From Mycolicibacter sp. MU0102 (GTDB lineage: Bacteria; Actinomycetota; Actinomycetes; Mycobacteriales; Mycobacteriaceae): a DNA stretch of 64,000 nt. The position numbers and the translations under genes were made by a program. The DNA lies in assembly GCF_963378105.1 (NCBI RefSeq), contig NZ_OY726398.1, positions 2,604,001-2,668,000 on the forward strand, given 5' to 3'. Position 1 is the stretch's first letter. Every line of letters starts with the position of its first letter. Positions 40,733 through 49,643 of the stretch are shown here, piece by piece. Below the pieces are notes generated by a model that did no database searches, was not told where the DNA came from, and saw only the letters and a list, made by a program, of their open reading frames with translations.

Positions 40733-41542
40733 CTAAATCACCCGCAAACCGGCGGGCACTGCGCCGGGGTCGCGCCAGAACGCGTCGTTGATGAACCGGT
40801 TGAACAGGTCCGGCGGCAGTATCGTCTCTCGCGGCTTGGCCCGGACCTCGCCGTGCACGGTGTGCAGGCCCGGCGTGCCGGCTCGTTCGTCGAAATCGGT
40901 TACGTCATAGTCGACATGAGCGAAGTCGTGTTCGAACATCGGCTGGCCGATGAAGTCGTAGATGGCACGCATGGTGAACGCCGGATCGGTGGTCAGCGTC
41001 TCATACTGCACCACCAAAAGTCGGTCGCGCTCCGCGCCAAAACAGGCCTGTTTGAGCATGTCGTATGGGGCCCCGATCATTCCGTCCTGCGCCACAATCG
41101 CGTTGGCGCGGGTGTAAACCGTGCCGCCGGGGTTGAAGCCGAAGATGGACGAGGGGGTGAATACGTTGCGCTGAACCAACCGTTCGATGCTGTCGACCAC
41201 CCACGGCAACTCGCGCACGCAGGCGATGATCTTGGCGCTCGGGAACAACCGCGAAACCGCGGGCATCCAGCCGCACCACCCTCGGTTGGTATCGAAGACC
41301 ACCTCAGCGTCGCAATCGGTATAGAAGCTGTCGAACAGGCCGCGCAGAATCCGTTCCCGCTTGGCGTCGTCGATGAACACCGAGTACTCGTTGCGGGCGC
41401 TCATCTCACCGAGCAGGGCGCCGAACAACCCCGCCAGCGGGCCCGACATCCCGGCCTCGAAGCGCGGATTCTGCCGCAGCAACGCGGCCAGCAGGGTCGA
41501 ACCTGAGCGCGGCAGACCGGAGATGAAGTGAATCGTCGACAA
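40733..41542 (-). CDS. Sulfotransferase family protein
   Basis: A 269-residue PAPS-dependent sulfotransferase-like protein. The 5'-phosphosulfate-binding loop FISGLPRSGSTLLAALL is at the N-terminus, and the 3'-phosphate region is probably RELPWVVDSIERLVQRN. The family's late LLVVQYETLTTDP segment is present. The TTG at 41542 is chosen because AGGAG precedes it and it starts right at the sulfotransferase fold; longer versions would run into yebC. It lies 11 bp downstream of yebC on the same strand and is probably co-transcribed. The acceptor (glycolipid, protein or other) is unknown. Confidence 0.85.
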   Translation of the reverse strand: MSTIHFISGLPRSGSTLLAALLRQNPRFEAGMSGPLAGLFGALLGEMSARNEYSVFIDDAKRERILRGLFDSFYTDCDAEVVFDTNRGWCGWMPAVSRLFPSAKIIACVRELPWVVDSIERLVQRNVFTPSSIFGFNPGGTVYTRANAIVAQDGMIGAPYDMLKQACFGAERDRLLVVQYETLTTDPAFTMRAIYDFIGQPMFEHDFAHVDYDVTDFDERAGTPGLHTVHGEVRAKPRETILPPDLFNRFINDAFWRDPGAVPAGLRVI

Positions 41543-41553
41543 CGAGGTAGCTC

Positions 41554-42309
41554 CTATTCGTCTTCGAGGGCTGCCAGTACTTCGTCGGACAGATCGACGT
41601 TGGTCCACACGTTCTGCACGTCGTCGTTGTCCTCAAGAGCATCAACCAACTTCAACACCTTGCGAGCCCCCTCAACATCGACCGGGACACTCACCGACGC
41701 CTGAAAACTCGCCTCAGCCGAGTCGTAATCAATCCCCGCCTCCACCAACGCACTACGCACCGCCACCAAGTCCCCCGGCTCCGAGATCACCTCAAAGCTC
41801 TCCCCCAAATCATTGACATCCTCAGCACCGGCATCCAACACCGCCGCCAACACGTCATCCTCAGTCAACCCATTCTTATCCAGGGTCACCGTGCCCTTAC
41901 GACTGAACAGATACGCCACCGAACCCGGATCGGCCATCTGACCACCGTTACGAGTCATCGCCACCCGCACCTCACTGGCCGCACGATTGCGATTGTCGGT
42001 CAAACACTCGATCAACACCGCCACCCCATTAGGCCCATAACCCTCATAGGTGATCGTCTGGTAATCCGCCCCACCAGCTTCCTCACCAGCACCACGCTTA
42101 CGCGCCCGCTCAATATTGTCGTTGGGCACCGAGTTCTTCTTCGCCTTCTGAATGGCGTCAAACAACGTCGGATTACCCGACGGATCCCCACCACCAACCC
42201 GCGCCGCAACCTCAATATTCTTGATCAACCGCGCAAAATTCTTGCCACGACGAGCGTCAATGACAGCCTTCTTGTGCTTCGTGGTCGCCCACTTGGAATG
42301 GCCGCTCAT
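41554..42309 (-). CDS. yebC: YebC/PmpR family transcriptional/translational regulator
   Basis: A 251-residue protein of the widespread YebC family (TACO1-like). The start MSGHSKWATTKHKKAVIDAR and GKNFARLIKNIEVAARVGGG are diagnostic, as are PNDNIERARKRG and YEGYGPNGVAVLIECLTDN. Members act as DNA-binding regulators or help ribosomes through proline-rich stretches. In M. tuberculosis (Rv2603c) it lies beside pdxT; here the backbone order stops at this gene. Synonymous codons are shifted toward T and G endings (for example TAT, GGT, AAT, CCT, TTG) compared with neighbours. Confidence 0.96.
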   Translation of the reverse strand: MSGHSKWATTKHKKAVIDARRGKNFARLIKNIEVAARVGGGDPSGNPTLFDAIQKAKKNSVPNDNIERARKRGAGEEAGGADYQTITYEGYGPNGVAVLIECLTDNRNRAASEVRVAMTRNGGQMADPGSVAYLFSRKGTVTLDKNGLTEDDVLAAVLDAGAEDVNDLGESFEVISEPGDLVAVRSALVEAGIDYDSAEASFQASVSVPVDVEGARKVLKLVDALEDNDDVQNVWTNVDLSDEVLAALEDE

Positions 42310-43021
42310 AACCCGCCCTACCTCACTGTTTCTGATGAAAAGTTCGCCCGGTGAGTCTACGCGGACGCTTCGGAATTACCTGCACATAAGGTGGCCAAAC
42401 AACCGCTCGCTCGGGCTCGCCCGGCTTCGCTCCCCCTGCGGGCCTCACCGCTACTGATTCCGCTCAAAAGGATTCCAGCCTGTTCGCGAGGCCAGCCAGA
42501 CGTAGCCAGCGTTAGCCCGCCTCGTCGGAATGCGAGCATCCGCCGGCCATTGCCGTCGCCTCTTTGGAACCGCCGCAATGCGCCGGCGCAACGATGCCGC
42601 ACGGACACACCGGCACCTCCGTGCGGGACTGCAATGCGGGCGGACATCATTACCGTATCGCCGCCTCTCAGGTTATTGCGTTGGCGCACTGGCGATTACA
42701 CCTCACCTCAAGTAACGCACCTGAGTATGACCCACCGTCTCAACGGCAAGGATCCGCCAAGGTGTGCGGCAACGCACAAGGCGGTCGGCATGGCGGACGT
42801 CCTGAGCGGATCGCGGTGACTCGTGTCGCCATCGACGATCGAGGTTCAGCGCCGAATCCGTTTGCTCAGCGCGTCGCCGGGGAGTCCCACCCGGCCTTGC
42901 GGGCACCCGGATCTGCGGACCGGATTTCGACCGGCTGCGGCAAGCTTCACTGCATCATCGCGCCGACGCCCGCGGACGCCCAAACGTCATGGCATCTGCG
43001 CACGAACACCGTGGAGCATTC
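42310..43021. other. Gene-free junction between backbone and accessory region
   Basis: About 710 bp with no coding sequence that I can support: open frames are short, lack ribosome-binding sites and match nothing. The first part should hold the yebC promoter, and the last the promoter of the permease gene (GGAG at 43013-43016). It marks the change from M. tuberculosis-like gene order to the transporter, sulfatase and ESX genes. No tRNA, IS end or attachment repeat was recognised. Confidence 0.5.
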
Positions 43022-43975
43022 ATGGATAACCGGTTCTTCCCATTGGTCGTAGTGACGGCCATGCTCGCGCTGGGAATGACCCTCACGGTCGCCGACTTCC
43101 GGCGGGCCGCCGCACTGAAGCGCCCACTCGCGGTCGCCTTGGTCTGCCAGGCGGTGGTCCTGCCGACCTTCTGCCTGCTGATTGCCGAAGCATTCAACCT
43201 CCCGCCGAAGCTCGCGGTGGGGCTCATGCTGATATCCGCCGTCCCAGGCGGCCTGTTGGCCAATGTCTTCAGCCACTTGGTCAATGGCGACCTGGCGCTC
43301 AATCTCACGCTTACCGCGATCAACGCCGTGATCTCGATCGCGTCCCTGCCAGCGATCCTGGCATTCTCAATCAACTGGTTCACCGGCGAGGGCAGGACCA
43401 TTCCGCTGCAGCTGGACAAGTTCGTCGCAGTGGTCGGACTGGTCCTGATCCCCACAGCAATTGGTGTCGGCATTCGCGAACGCTTCCCCGAGCTAGCCCG
43501 CCGCTTGAAGCGGCCAGTGCGAGTCGCCGCGGCCACGCTGCTGGTCGCGATCTCCATTGCCGCAATCGTCGGGGGGCAACCGACACTGCTCAACAACCTC
43601 GGCACACTCAGTGGCGCCGTCGTGTCCTTCGCCACCGTCAGCTTGACCGTCGGCTATCTGGTTCCTCGATGGATGAAACTCGCTCCGCGGCAGGCGATTG
43701 CCATCAGCCTCGAAATCGGGATGCACAACGCAATGGTGGCCACAGCGATTGCCCTGAGTCCGCAGCTCCTCGACAGCGCCGAAATCGGGACTGTGCCGGC
43801 ACTCTACGGCGTCATCGCGCCCATCATCGCCCTGCTGCTTGTCGTCACGGTGCGCCGCTTCGATCCTGCATACCGCTCGGACCGCCAATCCGCTGCCGCC
43901 TCCGCTGCGGACCAGACGCTGTCACCGAAACCCGATGACGGTGCGCGGCCGGCCTCAGAAACGGTGGCCGGCTAG
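43022..43975 (+). CDS. Bile acid:sodium symporter family transporter
   Basis: A 317-residue integral membrane protein of the BASS/SBF family with about nine to ten hydrophobic helices. Family phrases are MLALGMTLTVADFRRA, LMLISAVPGGLLANVFSHL, GDLALNLTLTAINAV and EIGMHNAMVATAIALSP, which include the crossover and sodium-site regions. The ATG at 43022 has GGAG five bases upstream. The C-terminus is a polar tail. Family substrates are organic anions such as bile acids, sulfated steroids, keto acids and pantoate. The adjacent arylsulfatase suggests uptake of a sulfate ester or its product (inference). Confidence 0.88.
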   Translation: MDNRFFPLVVVTAMLALGMTLTVADFRRAAALKRPLAVALVCQAVVLPTFCLLIAEAFNLPPKLAVGLMLISAVPGGLLANVFSHLVNGDLALNLTLTAINAVISIASLPAILAFSINWFTGEGRTIPLQLDKFVAVVGLVLIPTAIGVGIRERFPELARRLKRPVRVAAATLLVAISIAAIVGGQPTLLNNLGTLSGAVVSFATVSLTVGYLVPRWMKLAPRQAIAISLEIGMHNAMVATAIALSPQLLDSAEIGTVPALYGVIAPIIALLLVVTVRRFDPAYRSDRQSAAASAADQTLSPKPDDGARPASETVAG

Positions 43976-44115
43976 GCCGCTCCAGCCGGGTCGATTACAG
44001 CTCAAGTAGGGCGAATTACCCACTGCCCCGTGCGATCCGCAACATCGATTAATAGTGTTCTCAACAGACGCAGTCACTTGAGTACACGCAGGTCATAGCG
44101 AAAGGTGACACCGAG

Positions 44116-46344
44116 ATGAGCCAGCCCCAGCGCCCCCCACAGGACGCACCCAATGTCGTGGTAGTCCTGCTCGACGACCTCGGCTTCGCTCAGTTCGGCT
44201 GCTACGGCTCGGACATCTCGACGCCGAACATCGACCGCCTTGCCGCCGGGGGGTTGCGTTACAACCGGTTTCACGTGACTGCCCTGTGCTCCCCGACCCG
44301 GGCGGCGCTGCTGACCGGCCGCAACCACCATGCGGTGGGAATGGGTTTCCTTGCCGATCTGCCCACCACGCATCCCGGTTACACCGCACACATTCCCCGC
44401 TCGGCGGCCACGCTGCCACGGATCCTGCGGGACGCGGGCTGGAGCACACTGGCAACCGGCAAATGGCATCTGGTACCGCGCGGTGAGCGTGGCGGAGCCG
44501 GGCCTTACGACCAATGGCCCCTGGGATTGGGGTTCGAACGCTACTACGGATTTCTGCGGGGCGACGCCAATCAATGGGCGCCGGAACTGGTTCGCGACAA
44601 TTCGTTCGTCGAAGCACCTGCCCGGCCCGATGAGGGCTACCACCTGACCGAAGACCTAGCCGACGAAGCGATCCGGATGGTCCTCAGTCAACAGGCCAGC
44701 GCCCCCGGCAAGCCCTTCTTCCTCTACTTCACGCCGGGAGCGATGCACTCGCCGCACCACGTAGAGCGCTCGTGGGCTGATGCCTACGCCGGCAAGTTCG
44801 ACATCGGCTGGGATCGCTGGCGCGACGAACTGTTCGCTCGTCAGGTGGAGTCCGGCGTAGTCCCGGCCACCACATCCTTGACCCCACGGCCGCCCTGGGT
44901 TCCGGCCTGGGACGATCTCAGCGCCGACGAGCGCCGTCTGTACGCCCGCATGCATGAGGTTTACGCCGGGTTCCTCAGCCACACCGATGCACAGATCGGC
45001 CGGCTGGTCGACACCCTCGAGCGCATCGGGGTGCTCGACAACACGTTGATCCTGCTGATGTCCGACAACGGCGCCAGCGCCGAGGGTGGGGTTTCCGGAA
45101 CCGTCAACGAGCACCGCTTCACCCATCGGGTACGTGATGACCTCGCCGAGAACCTCGCGCAGCTCGACGAATGGGGCGGACCGCGCACCTATCCGCACTA
45201 CGCGTGGGGCTGGGCGTGGGCCGGCAACACGCCATTTCGGTTGTGGAAGCGCTACACCTGGCTAGGCGGTACCCGCGTTCCATTCATCGCGCACTGGCCC
45301 AAGAAGATTCGTGAGGGCGGCGAGGTCCGTGGACAGTTCGCCCATGCGATCGACGTCCTGCCTACCGTGCTCGATGCGTGCGGCGTGGCCGTCCCGGACT
45401 CCGTCGACGGCATTGCACAACAGCCCGTCCAGGGGGCCAGCCTGCTGCCCTCGTTCACCGATCCTGCCGCCCCCAACCCGCGTTCGCTGCAGTACTTCGA
45501 AATGATGGGCTCGCGGGCGATCTTCGCCGACGGCTGGAAGGCGACCACCGACCACGTGCCGGTCGGTGTGATGGACGAGGACACACTGCTGACCGGAAGC
45601 CGCGACTTCGATACCGATCGGTGGTCGCTGTTCCGCCTCGACGAGGACTTCTCGGAGTCCGAAGATCTCGCAGACCAACATCCCGATGTAGTCGAGCAGC
45701 TACAGGAGCAGTGGTCGCAGGAGGCTGCCGCCAACAATGTCCTGCCGCTGCTTGACTCGCTGATCGGGCGGTTGGCTGCCGCAGCGCAGCCGCAGTATCC
45801 GGTTGGTCTGAAGGTCACGCTGTATCCGCAGGCCGGTCCAGTGCTCGATGAGGCGTTGCCGATGCTGGCCGGCGGTGGTCACATCCTCGCCGATGTGGAT
45901 GTGCCGCAGCAGGATGCGGCCAGCGGGGTGTTGTTTGCCATCGGTGACCGCAACGGTGGCTTGGCCTCCTACGTCATCGATGGCAGGTTGCATGTTGCCG
46001 TCGCGCTGCCCAGCGGCACCCTGCAGCTGCAGTCCGAACAGCACGTGCCGCCCGGGCGTCACCTCATCGGCTGCGTTCTGCGCCTGGTGTCCGGGGGCGT
46101 CGCCGTCGATGCCGTCGTCGACGACACCGTTGTCGCGAGCACGACGACCGAACATGCGCTTCCGTTCATCTGGCAGCACGGTGGCACGCACCTCACCCTG
46201 GGCTATGACCGCGGCCTGCCGGTCGCCGATGACTACCAGCCGCCCTTCGCCTGGAATGGCTCGCTGCATGCCGTCCACGTGCAGGCCGGGCAGGCCGAAC
46301 TCGACCAGATCGACGCGCTGCGCATCGCCCTGCAATCCGACTAG
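44116..46344 (+). CDS. Arylsulfatase (formylglycine-dependent type I sulfatase)
   Basis: A 742-residue type I sulfatase that hydrolyses sulfate esters. The catalytic Cys58 lies in LCSPTRAALLTGR, the C-x-P-x-R motif converted to formylglycine. Metal ligands are visible as VVLLDDLG (Asp20/Asp21) and SDNGAS (Asp317/Asn318). GKWHL contributes the active-site Lys and His. A roughly 200-residue C-terminal beta-rich domain follows, as in AtsA-type enzymes. No signal peptide is seen, so it is probably cytoplasmic. It lies 140 bp downstream of the symporter gene in the same direction. Its stop overlaps the stop of the convergent LpqN-like gene. Confidence 0.93.
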   Translation: MSQPQRPPQDAPNVVVVLLDDLGFAQFGCYGSDISTPNIDRLAAGGLRYNRFHVTALCSPTRAALLTGRNHHAVGMGFLADLPTTHPGYTAHIPRSAATLPRILRDAGWSTLATGKWHLVPRGERGGAGPYDQWPLGLGFERYYGFLRGDANQWAPELVRDNSFVEAPARPDEGYHLTEDLADEAIRMVLSQQASAPGKPFFLYFTPGAMHSPHHVERSWADAYAGKFDIGWDRWRDELFARQVESGVVPATTSLTPRPPWVPAWDDLSADERRLYARMHEVYAGFLSHTDAQIGRLVDTLERIGVLDNTLILLMSDNGASAEGGVSGTVNEHRFTHRVRDDLAENLAQLDEWGGPRTYPHYAWGWAWAGNTPFRLWKRYTWLGGTRVPFIAHWPKKIREGGEVRGQFAHAIDVLPTVLDACGVAVPDSVDGIAQQPVQGASLLPSFTDPAAPNPRSLQYFEMMGSRAIFADGWKATTDHVPVGVMDEDTLLTGSRDFDTDRWSLFRLDEDFSESEDLADQHPDVVEQLQEQWSQEAAANNVLPLLDSLIGRLAAAAQPQYPVGLKVTLYPQAGPVLDEALPMLAGGGHILADVDVPQQDAASGVLFAIGDRNGGLASYVIDGRLHVAVALPSGTLQLQSEQHVPPGRHLIGCVLRLVSGGVAVDAVVDDTVVASTTTEHALPFIWQHGGTHLTLGYDRGLPVADDYQPPFAWNGSLHAVHVQAGQAELDQIDALRIALQSD

Positions 46345-47102
46345 TCGCCGGCGAAGGCGAACTGGAAGCCAGTGAGTATTGCGTGTTTTGCGGTGATGTA
46401 GGCCGGGTTATTGGGATCCCTAGTCTGAATAGTGACCGTGGCGGCCCAGAGCCTGTTTGCACTGTCCTGACCCGCAACTATTAGGCAGGTAACCTCACGA
46501 CTGTGAAGGGCCGCGGCGCTGGTGCCGTCGTCGGCGACGTTGTACGCAATGATAACGGCGGGATATCCGCAAACAACGCCGCGACTCTGGTCAAGAATGT
46601 CGGTGATGCTGGCGCTTTCCCATTCGAGTGCGTCTTGCGGAGTTCTGAGTCCGACCTTGTCAGTTAGGTTTTCAAGAGTCACAACGGTGTTCGGCACGAA
46701 ATTGTAGGCACCTATTTCTCGGCCGACCGTCACCGCGCGAACTATTGGCGGCCTCGGCGGGCCAGCGGCGTCGAAGACCCAGCCGTTCGGTTGGGGCAGC
46801 GCCAGCCTGGGCTCGTCGGCGGCGCGGTGGTCCAGGTGGGCAAGCGGCACGGGGCTGGGCGCGCATTTGCTCGACAACGAGCTGTCAGACGCTTCGACAG
46901 CCGGCGCATGGACTCTGCGAATCACAATCAGCGCAGCGGCGACCAGCGCAGCGGAGGTCAGCGCAATGGCCATCGCGACCGCGACGGCAACAAGGGCCGC
47001 TGAAAGCGAACGGCGTGCAGGCTGGGTGGCAGCGTCACTTCGCGGCTGCTCTGGCGGTTCCTCAACGAATGGCCCTTGGCTGCCGGATGCTTGGCTCTCC
47101 AT
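46341..47102 (-). CDS. Membrane-anchored LpqN-like protein
   Basis: A 253-residue protein with a polar cytoplasmic start, one transmembrane helix (about residues 35-62) and an outer domain. That domain looks like the mycobacterial LpqN/LpqT family: PQPNGWVFDAAGPP, IGAYNFVPNTVVTLENLT, GYPAVIIAYNVADDGTS, then LIVAGQDSANRLWAATVTIQ and a final AILTGFQFAF. Instead of a lipobox it uses a membrane helix. The ATG at 47102 is preferred. It lies downstream of eccE on the same strand (about 130 bp apart) and so might be part of the ESX transcript. Function is unknown. Confidence 0.7.
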   Translation of the reverse strand: MESQASGSQGPFVEEPPEQPRSDAATQPARRSLSAALVAVAVAMAIALTSAALVAAALIVIRRVHAPAVEASDSSLSSKCAPSPVPLAHLDHRAADEPRLALPQPNGWVFDAAGPPRPPIVRAVTVGREIGAYNFVPNTVVTLENLTDKVGLRTPQDALEWESASITDILDQSRGVVCGYPAVIIAYNVADDGTSAAALHSREVTCLIVAGQDSANRLWAATVTIQTRDPNNPAYITAKHAILTGFQFAFAGD

Positions 47103-47229
47103 CGGCAAAGGATAGCCACCCCGCTTGCCTCCGGGGCCAGGGCCGACTGACTCGGTGGCCAGTCGTCGGACGAATGGACAGCCTCAGCAATGCATTCGGC
47201 GGCCCGTCGCAGACAAGGTCAACTGCTGT

Positions 47230-48228
47230 TCAGCCCAGGGTGGCACCAGCCGGCGAACGCCGGGCGGTGCTGCTGGGCCACCGGAGCCGTGTCAGCCAGT
47301 CGCGGGCCACGACGGCATGGCCGTCCAGGCGCTGCACCGATGACGGGTGCAGGGCCGCCACCGACGCACGTTGGGCTCCCGGTTGCGGACTCAATCCGGG
47401 CAGCGGTCCACCGGCGCCGGGTTGGGCTCCGGTGCGGAATGCGGCCGCGAACGCCAGCGTCTGATCGTCGCCGGAGCCGGCGACCTCCAGTGCGGTCCAC
47501 GTTTCAGGTGCCGGGTAGGCCCAGACCTTCGCTAGCAGGTCCGCCAAGTCGTGTCCTGGTGCGAGCCGGTATGCGGCAAGGTGATCTCCGCTTTCCTGCA
47601 CGATCCCGTGCCAGGTCTCGCGAGAACCTGCGGAGTCCAGTCGCGGGACATCGTCGGATTCGACGGCGCTGGCCGTCCAACCGGATTCCCGGAGGTGATC
47701 GGCGAGCCGGCGTGCCACGACTGCAGCGGTCTTGTCCAAGGGGATATCTGGGGAACGTGCTTGCAGCGCAGCGAGATTGTCGACGGCGGAGAAGGTCAGC
47801 CCGATCCACGTGGTCCGCTCCCGTACGCCGGCCTGGTCTCCGACGTCGCGGCTGGTGACCCGGATCGTGTCGGCCCGCAGACCGTAACGGTCCAGATAGC
47901 GGGCGATCAGGGGCAGCGGAAGCGCATCGATGTCTTCGTGCGGCGCCGCGACGCTCAGCAGCGCGGTGACCCGCGGGTCCGTGACTGTTCTGCGGGCCCG
48001 GCGTTCCCCGTGCTTACCGCGGTTGAGGGCCACCCGACGCCACAGCAGCGTTGTCAGGGGTAACCCACGCCACCGCGCCAACAAGACCGCTGCGACGGCG
48101 ACGCCAATGCCCAGCACCCAACGCTCGCGTGCCGCGTGCCAGGGGTAGGCAGCGACCACGGCCACCGCAGCGAAAAGCACCACGGCGATTCGGGCGGTAC
48201 CGGGCCAGGATGATCGGTGGGTACTCAC
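47230..48228 (-). CDS. eccE: Type VII secretion protein EccE (ESX-3 type)
   Basis: A 332-residue EccE, the peripheral subunit of the ESX inner-membrane complex. Two hydrophobic segments lie at residues 12-28 and 36-50 (IAVVLFAAVAVVAAYPW; VLGIGVAVAAVLLARW). A soluble domain follows (TTWIGLTFSAVDNLAAL; WHGIVQESGDHLAAYRL). The length and sequence style agree with EccE3. The GTG start overlaps the mycP stop (GTGA). Last gene of the eccA-eccB-eccC-eccD-mycP-eccE series. Confidence 0.9.
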   Translation of the reverse strand: MSTHRSSWPGTARIAVVLFAAVAVVAAYPWHAARERWVLGIGVAVAAVLLARWRGLPLTTLLWRRVALNRGKHGERRARRTVTDPRVTALLSVAAPHEDIDALPLPLIARYLDRYGLRADTIRVTSRDVGDQAGVRERTTWIGLTFSAVDNLAALQARSPDIPLDKTAAVVARRLADHLRESGWTASAVESDDVPRLDSAGSRETWHGIVQESGDHLAAYRLAPGHDLADLLAKVWAYPAPETWTALEVAGSGDDQTLAFAAAFRTGAQPGAGGPLPGLSPQPGAQRASVAALHPSSVQRLDGHAVVARDWLTRLRWPSSTARRSPAGATLG

Positions 48229-49643
48229 AGGGCGGTCTCCTTTCTCCGGCGTGCCGCGATTGCGGCGGCGCCGACAGCCAATCCCAGCGCCGCTGCGCCG
48301 CCCAATGCGACGAGCTGCGGCGTGTAGTTCTTCGGTTCGGGTTGCGGAGGCGGGGCCACCCGTTTCAGCGGAACCGCGTCCGGGACGGATCCGGCCGGCA
48401 GCTGCCAGGTCAGCGCGGCCACCGGGTCAACGGATCCGGCACCAAGGATGTTGGACGGTGCGCGGGCCGTGTTGTGCGCAGTGGCGGTGAGTCGGTGGAT
48501 CACCTGCGCCGCGCTCAGCTCCGGATACCGGCTCCGAACCAGCGCCGCGACGCCGGCCACATAGCCGGAGGCGTAACCGGTACCGCTGAGCGGCACCAAT
48601 TTCTGCCTAGCACCGGGTAGCGCGTTGGCGAGGCCACCGTCATCGCGGTTACTCACCGACACGATGTTCTCGCCAGGTGCGGCGAGACCGACCCACGGCC
48701 CGGCCGTGGTGAATTTCGAGGGCTGGCCGTTGGGCGCCAGCGATGCCACCGACAGCACATAGGGCTGCCAGGACGACGGGATCGACACCGATGCAACGGT
48801 TCCCCAACTGCGCGGGTCGTCTGGTCGGCTCAGGTCGGTCAGCGGGTTGGACTGGCAACCGGTTCCACCGCCAACCGATCCGGTGGCGCCGCTGTCACCG
48901 GCCGCGGCAATCACGACGGCGTCCTTGTCGACCGCCGCATAGCGAATGGCCGCACCGAGTTCGGACTGGTCGACGTTGCGGTCGGCGGGCACGCAATGCA
49001 CCGCAGAGACAGCTATCACCCGTGCACCCAGATCCGCGGCGTGCACGATCGCCCGACTCAGGGCCGTAACAGCCAAGGCCGCCTGCGCCAACTCCGGATC
49101 ACCGTTGGAGGTTGCCGGTGTGATCTTTGCGGACGCGGCGCGCAGGGACAGCAGGCGGGCCGCCGGCGCGACGCCGGTGAAACCGTCGTCGCCGGGCTGG
49201 CCGGCAATGAGCCCGGCGACCAGCGTTCCATGCCCGTCGCAGTCGCTGAGGCCGTCGGTGGTGCCGATGTAGTCGCCACCGGGCTCAACGGCAGGAAGGC
49301 GCGGGCCGGGCCGCACCCCGGTGTCGATCACGGCCACGGTTTGGCCGTCGCCGCGAGCGAACTGCCAGGCCCCGGCAAGATCGATCTGCCGTTGCGCGGC
49401 AGGGGGATCCTTGAGATCGGTTCCGGCGATGATCTCGGTGGTACCGCACTCGCTGTTCTGCTGGGTGGCTTGCACCGGCCCCGGACTCCCGCTGGGCGGT
49501 ACGACGCCCAGATCTACGGTCGGCGGGGTGATCGCCAAGACCAGCGGGGATGTCCACAGCGCCGCGACCAGGACCCCGGCGGCACCGCCGAGCCGGATCG
49601 CCCGGGAGTACCCGGGCGCCGGGCCGATTCGGGAACGGCTCAT
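48225..49643 (-). CDS. mycP: Mycosin MycP (ESX-3 type) lacking catalytic Ser and oxyanion Asn
   Basis: A subtilisin-like mycosin of 472 residues with a signal peptide (about 1-38) and a C-terminal membrane anchor (about 445-463). The body resembles MycP3 throughout. Catalytic Asp107 (VAVIDTGV) and His138 (DCDGHGTLVAG) are present. The nucleophile position reads LSGTGYASGYVAG, so residue 356 is Gly (codon GGT, 48576-48578) where MycP3 has GTS. The oxyanion-hole Asn is Asp250 (IAAAGDSG, codon GAC). I infer no protease activity. Mycosins are also needed structurally to stabilise the ESX membrane complex, which this copy could still do. The start overlaps eccD by ATGA; a much longer in-frame version from 50282 is excluded by eccD. 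Confidence 0.93.
   Translation of the reverse strand: MSRSRIGPAPGYSRAIRLGGAAGVLVAALWTSPLVLAITPPTVDLGVVPPSGSPGPVQATQQNSECGTTEIIAGTDLKDPPAAQRQIDLAGAWQFARGDGQTVAVIDTGVRPGPRLPAVEPGGDYIGTTDGLSDCDGHGTLVAGLIAGQPGDDGFTGVAPAARLLSLRAASAKITPATSNGDPELAQAALAVTALSRAIVHAADLGARVIAVSAVHCVPADRNVDQSELGAAIRYAAVDKDAVVIAAAGDSGATGSVGGGTGCQSNPLTDLSRPDDPRSWGTVASVSIPSSWQPYVLSVASLAPNGQPSKFTTAGPWVGLAAPGENIVSVSNRDDGGLANALPGARQKLVPLSGTGYASGYVAGVAALVRSRYPELSAAQVIHRLTATAHNTARAPSNILGAGSVDPVAALTWQLPAGSVPDAVPLKRVAPPPQPEPKNYTPQLVALGGAAALGLAVGAAAIAARRRKETAL

Noticed and set aside
42310..43021. tRNA or other RNA gene in the gene-free stretch
   Set aside because: I could not fold a cloverleaf or find conserved tRNA arm sequences. 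No support beyond the absence of ORFs.
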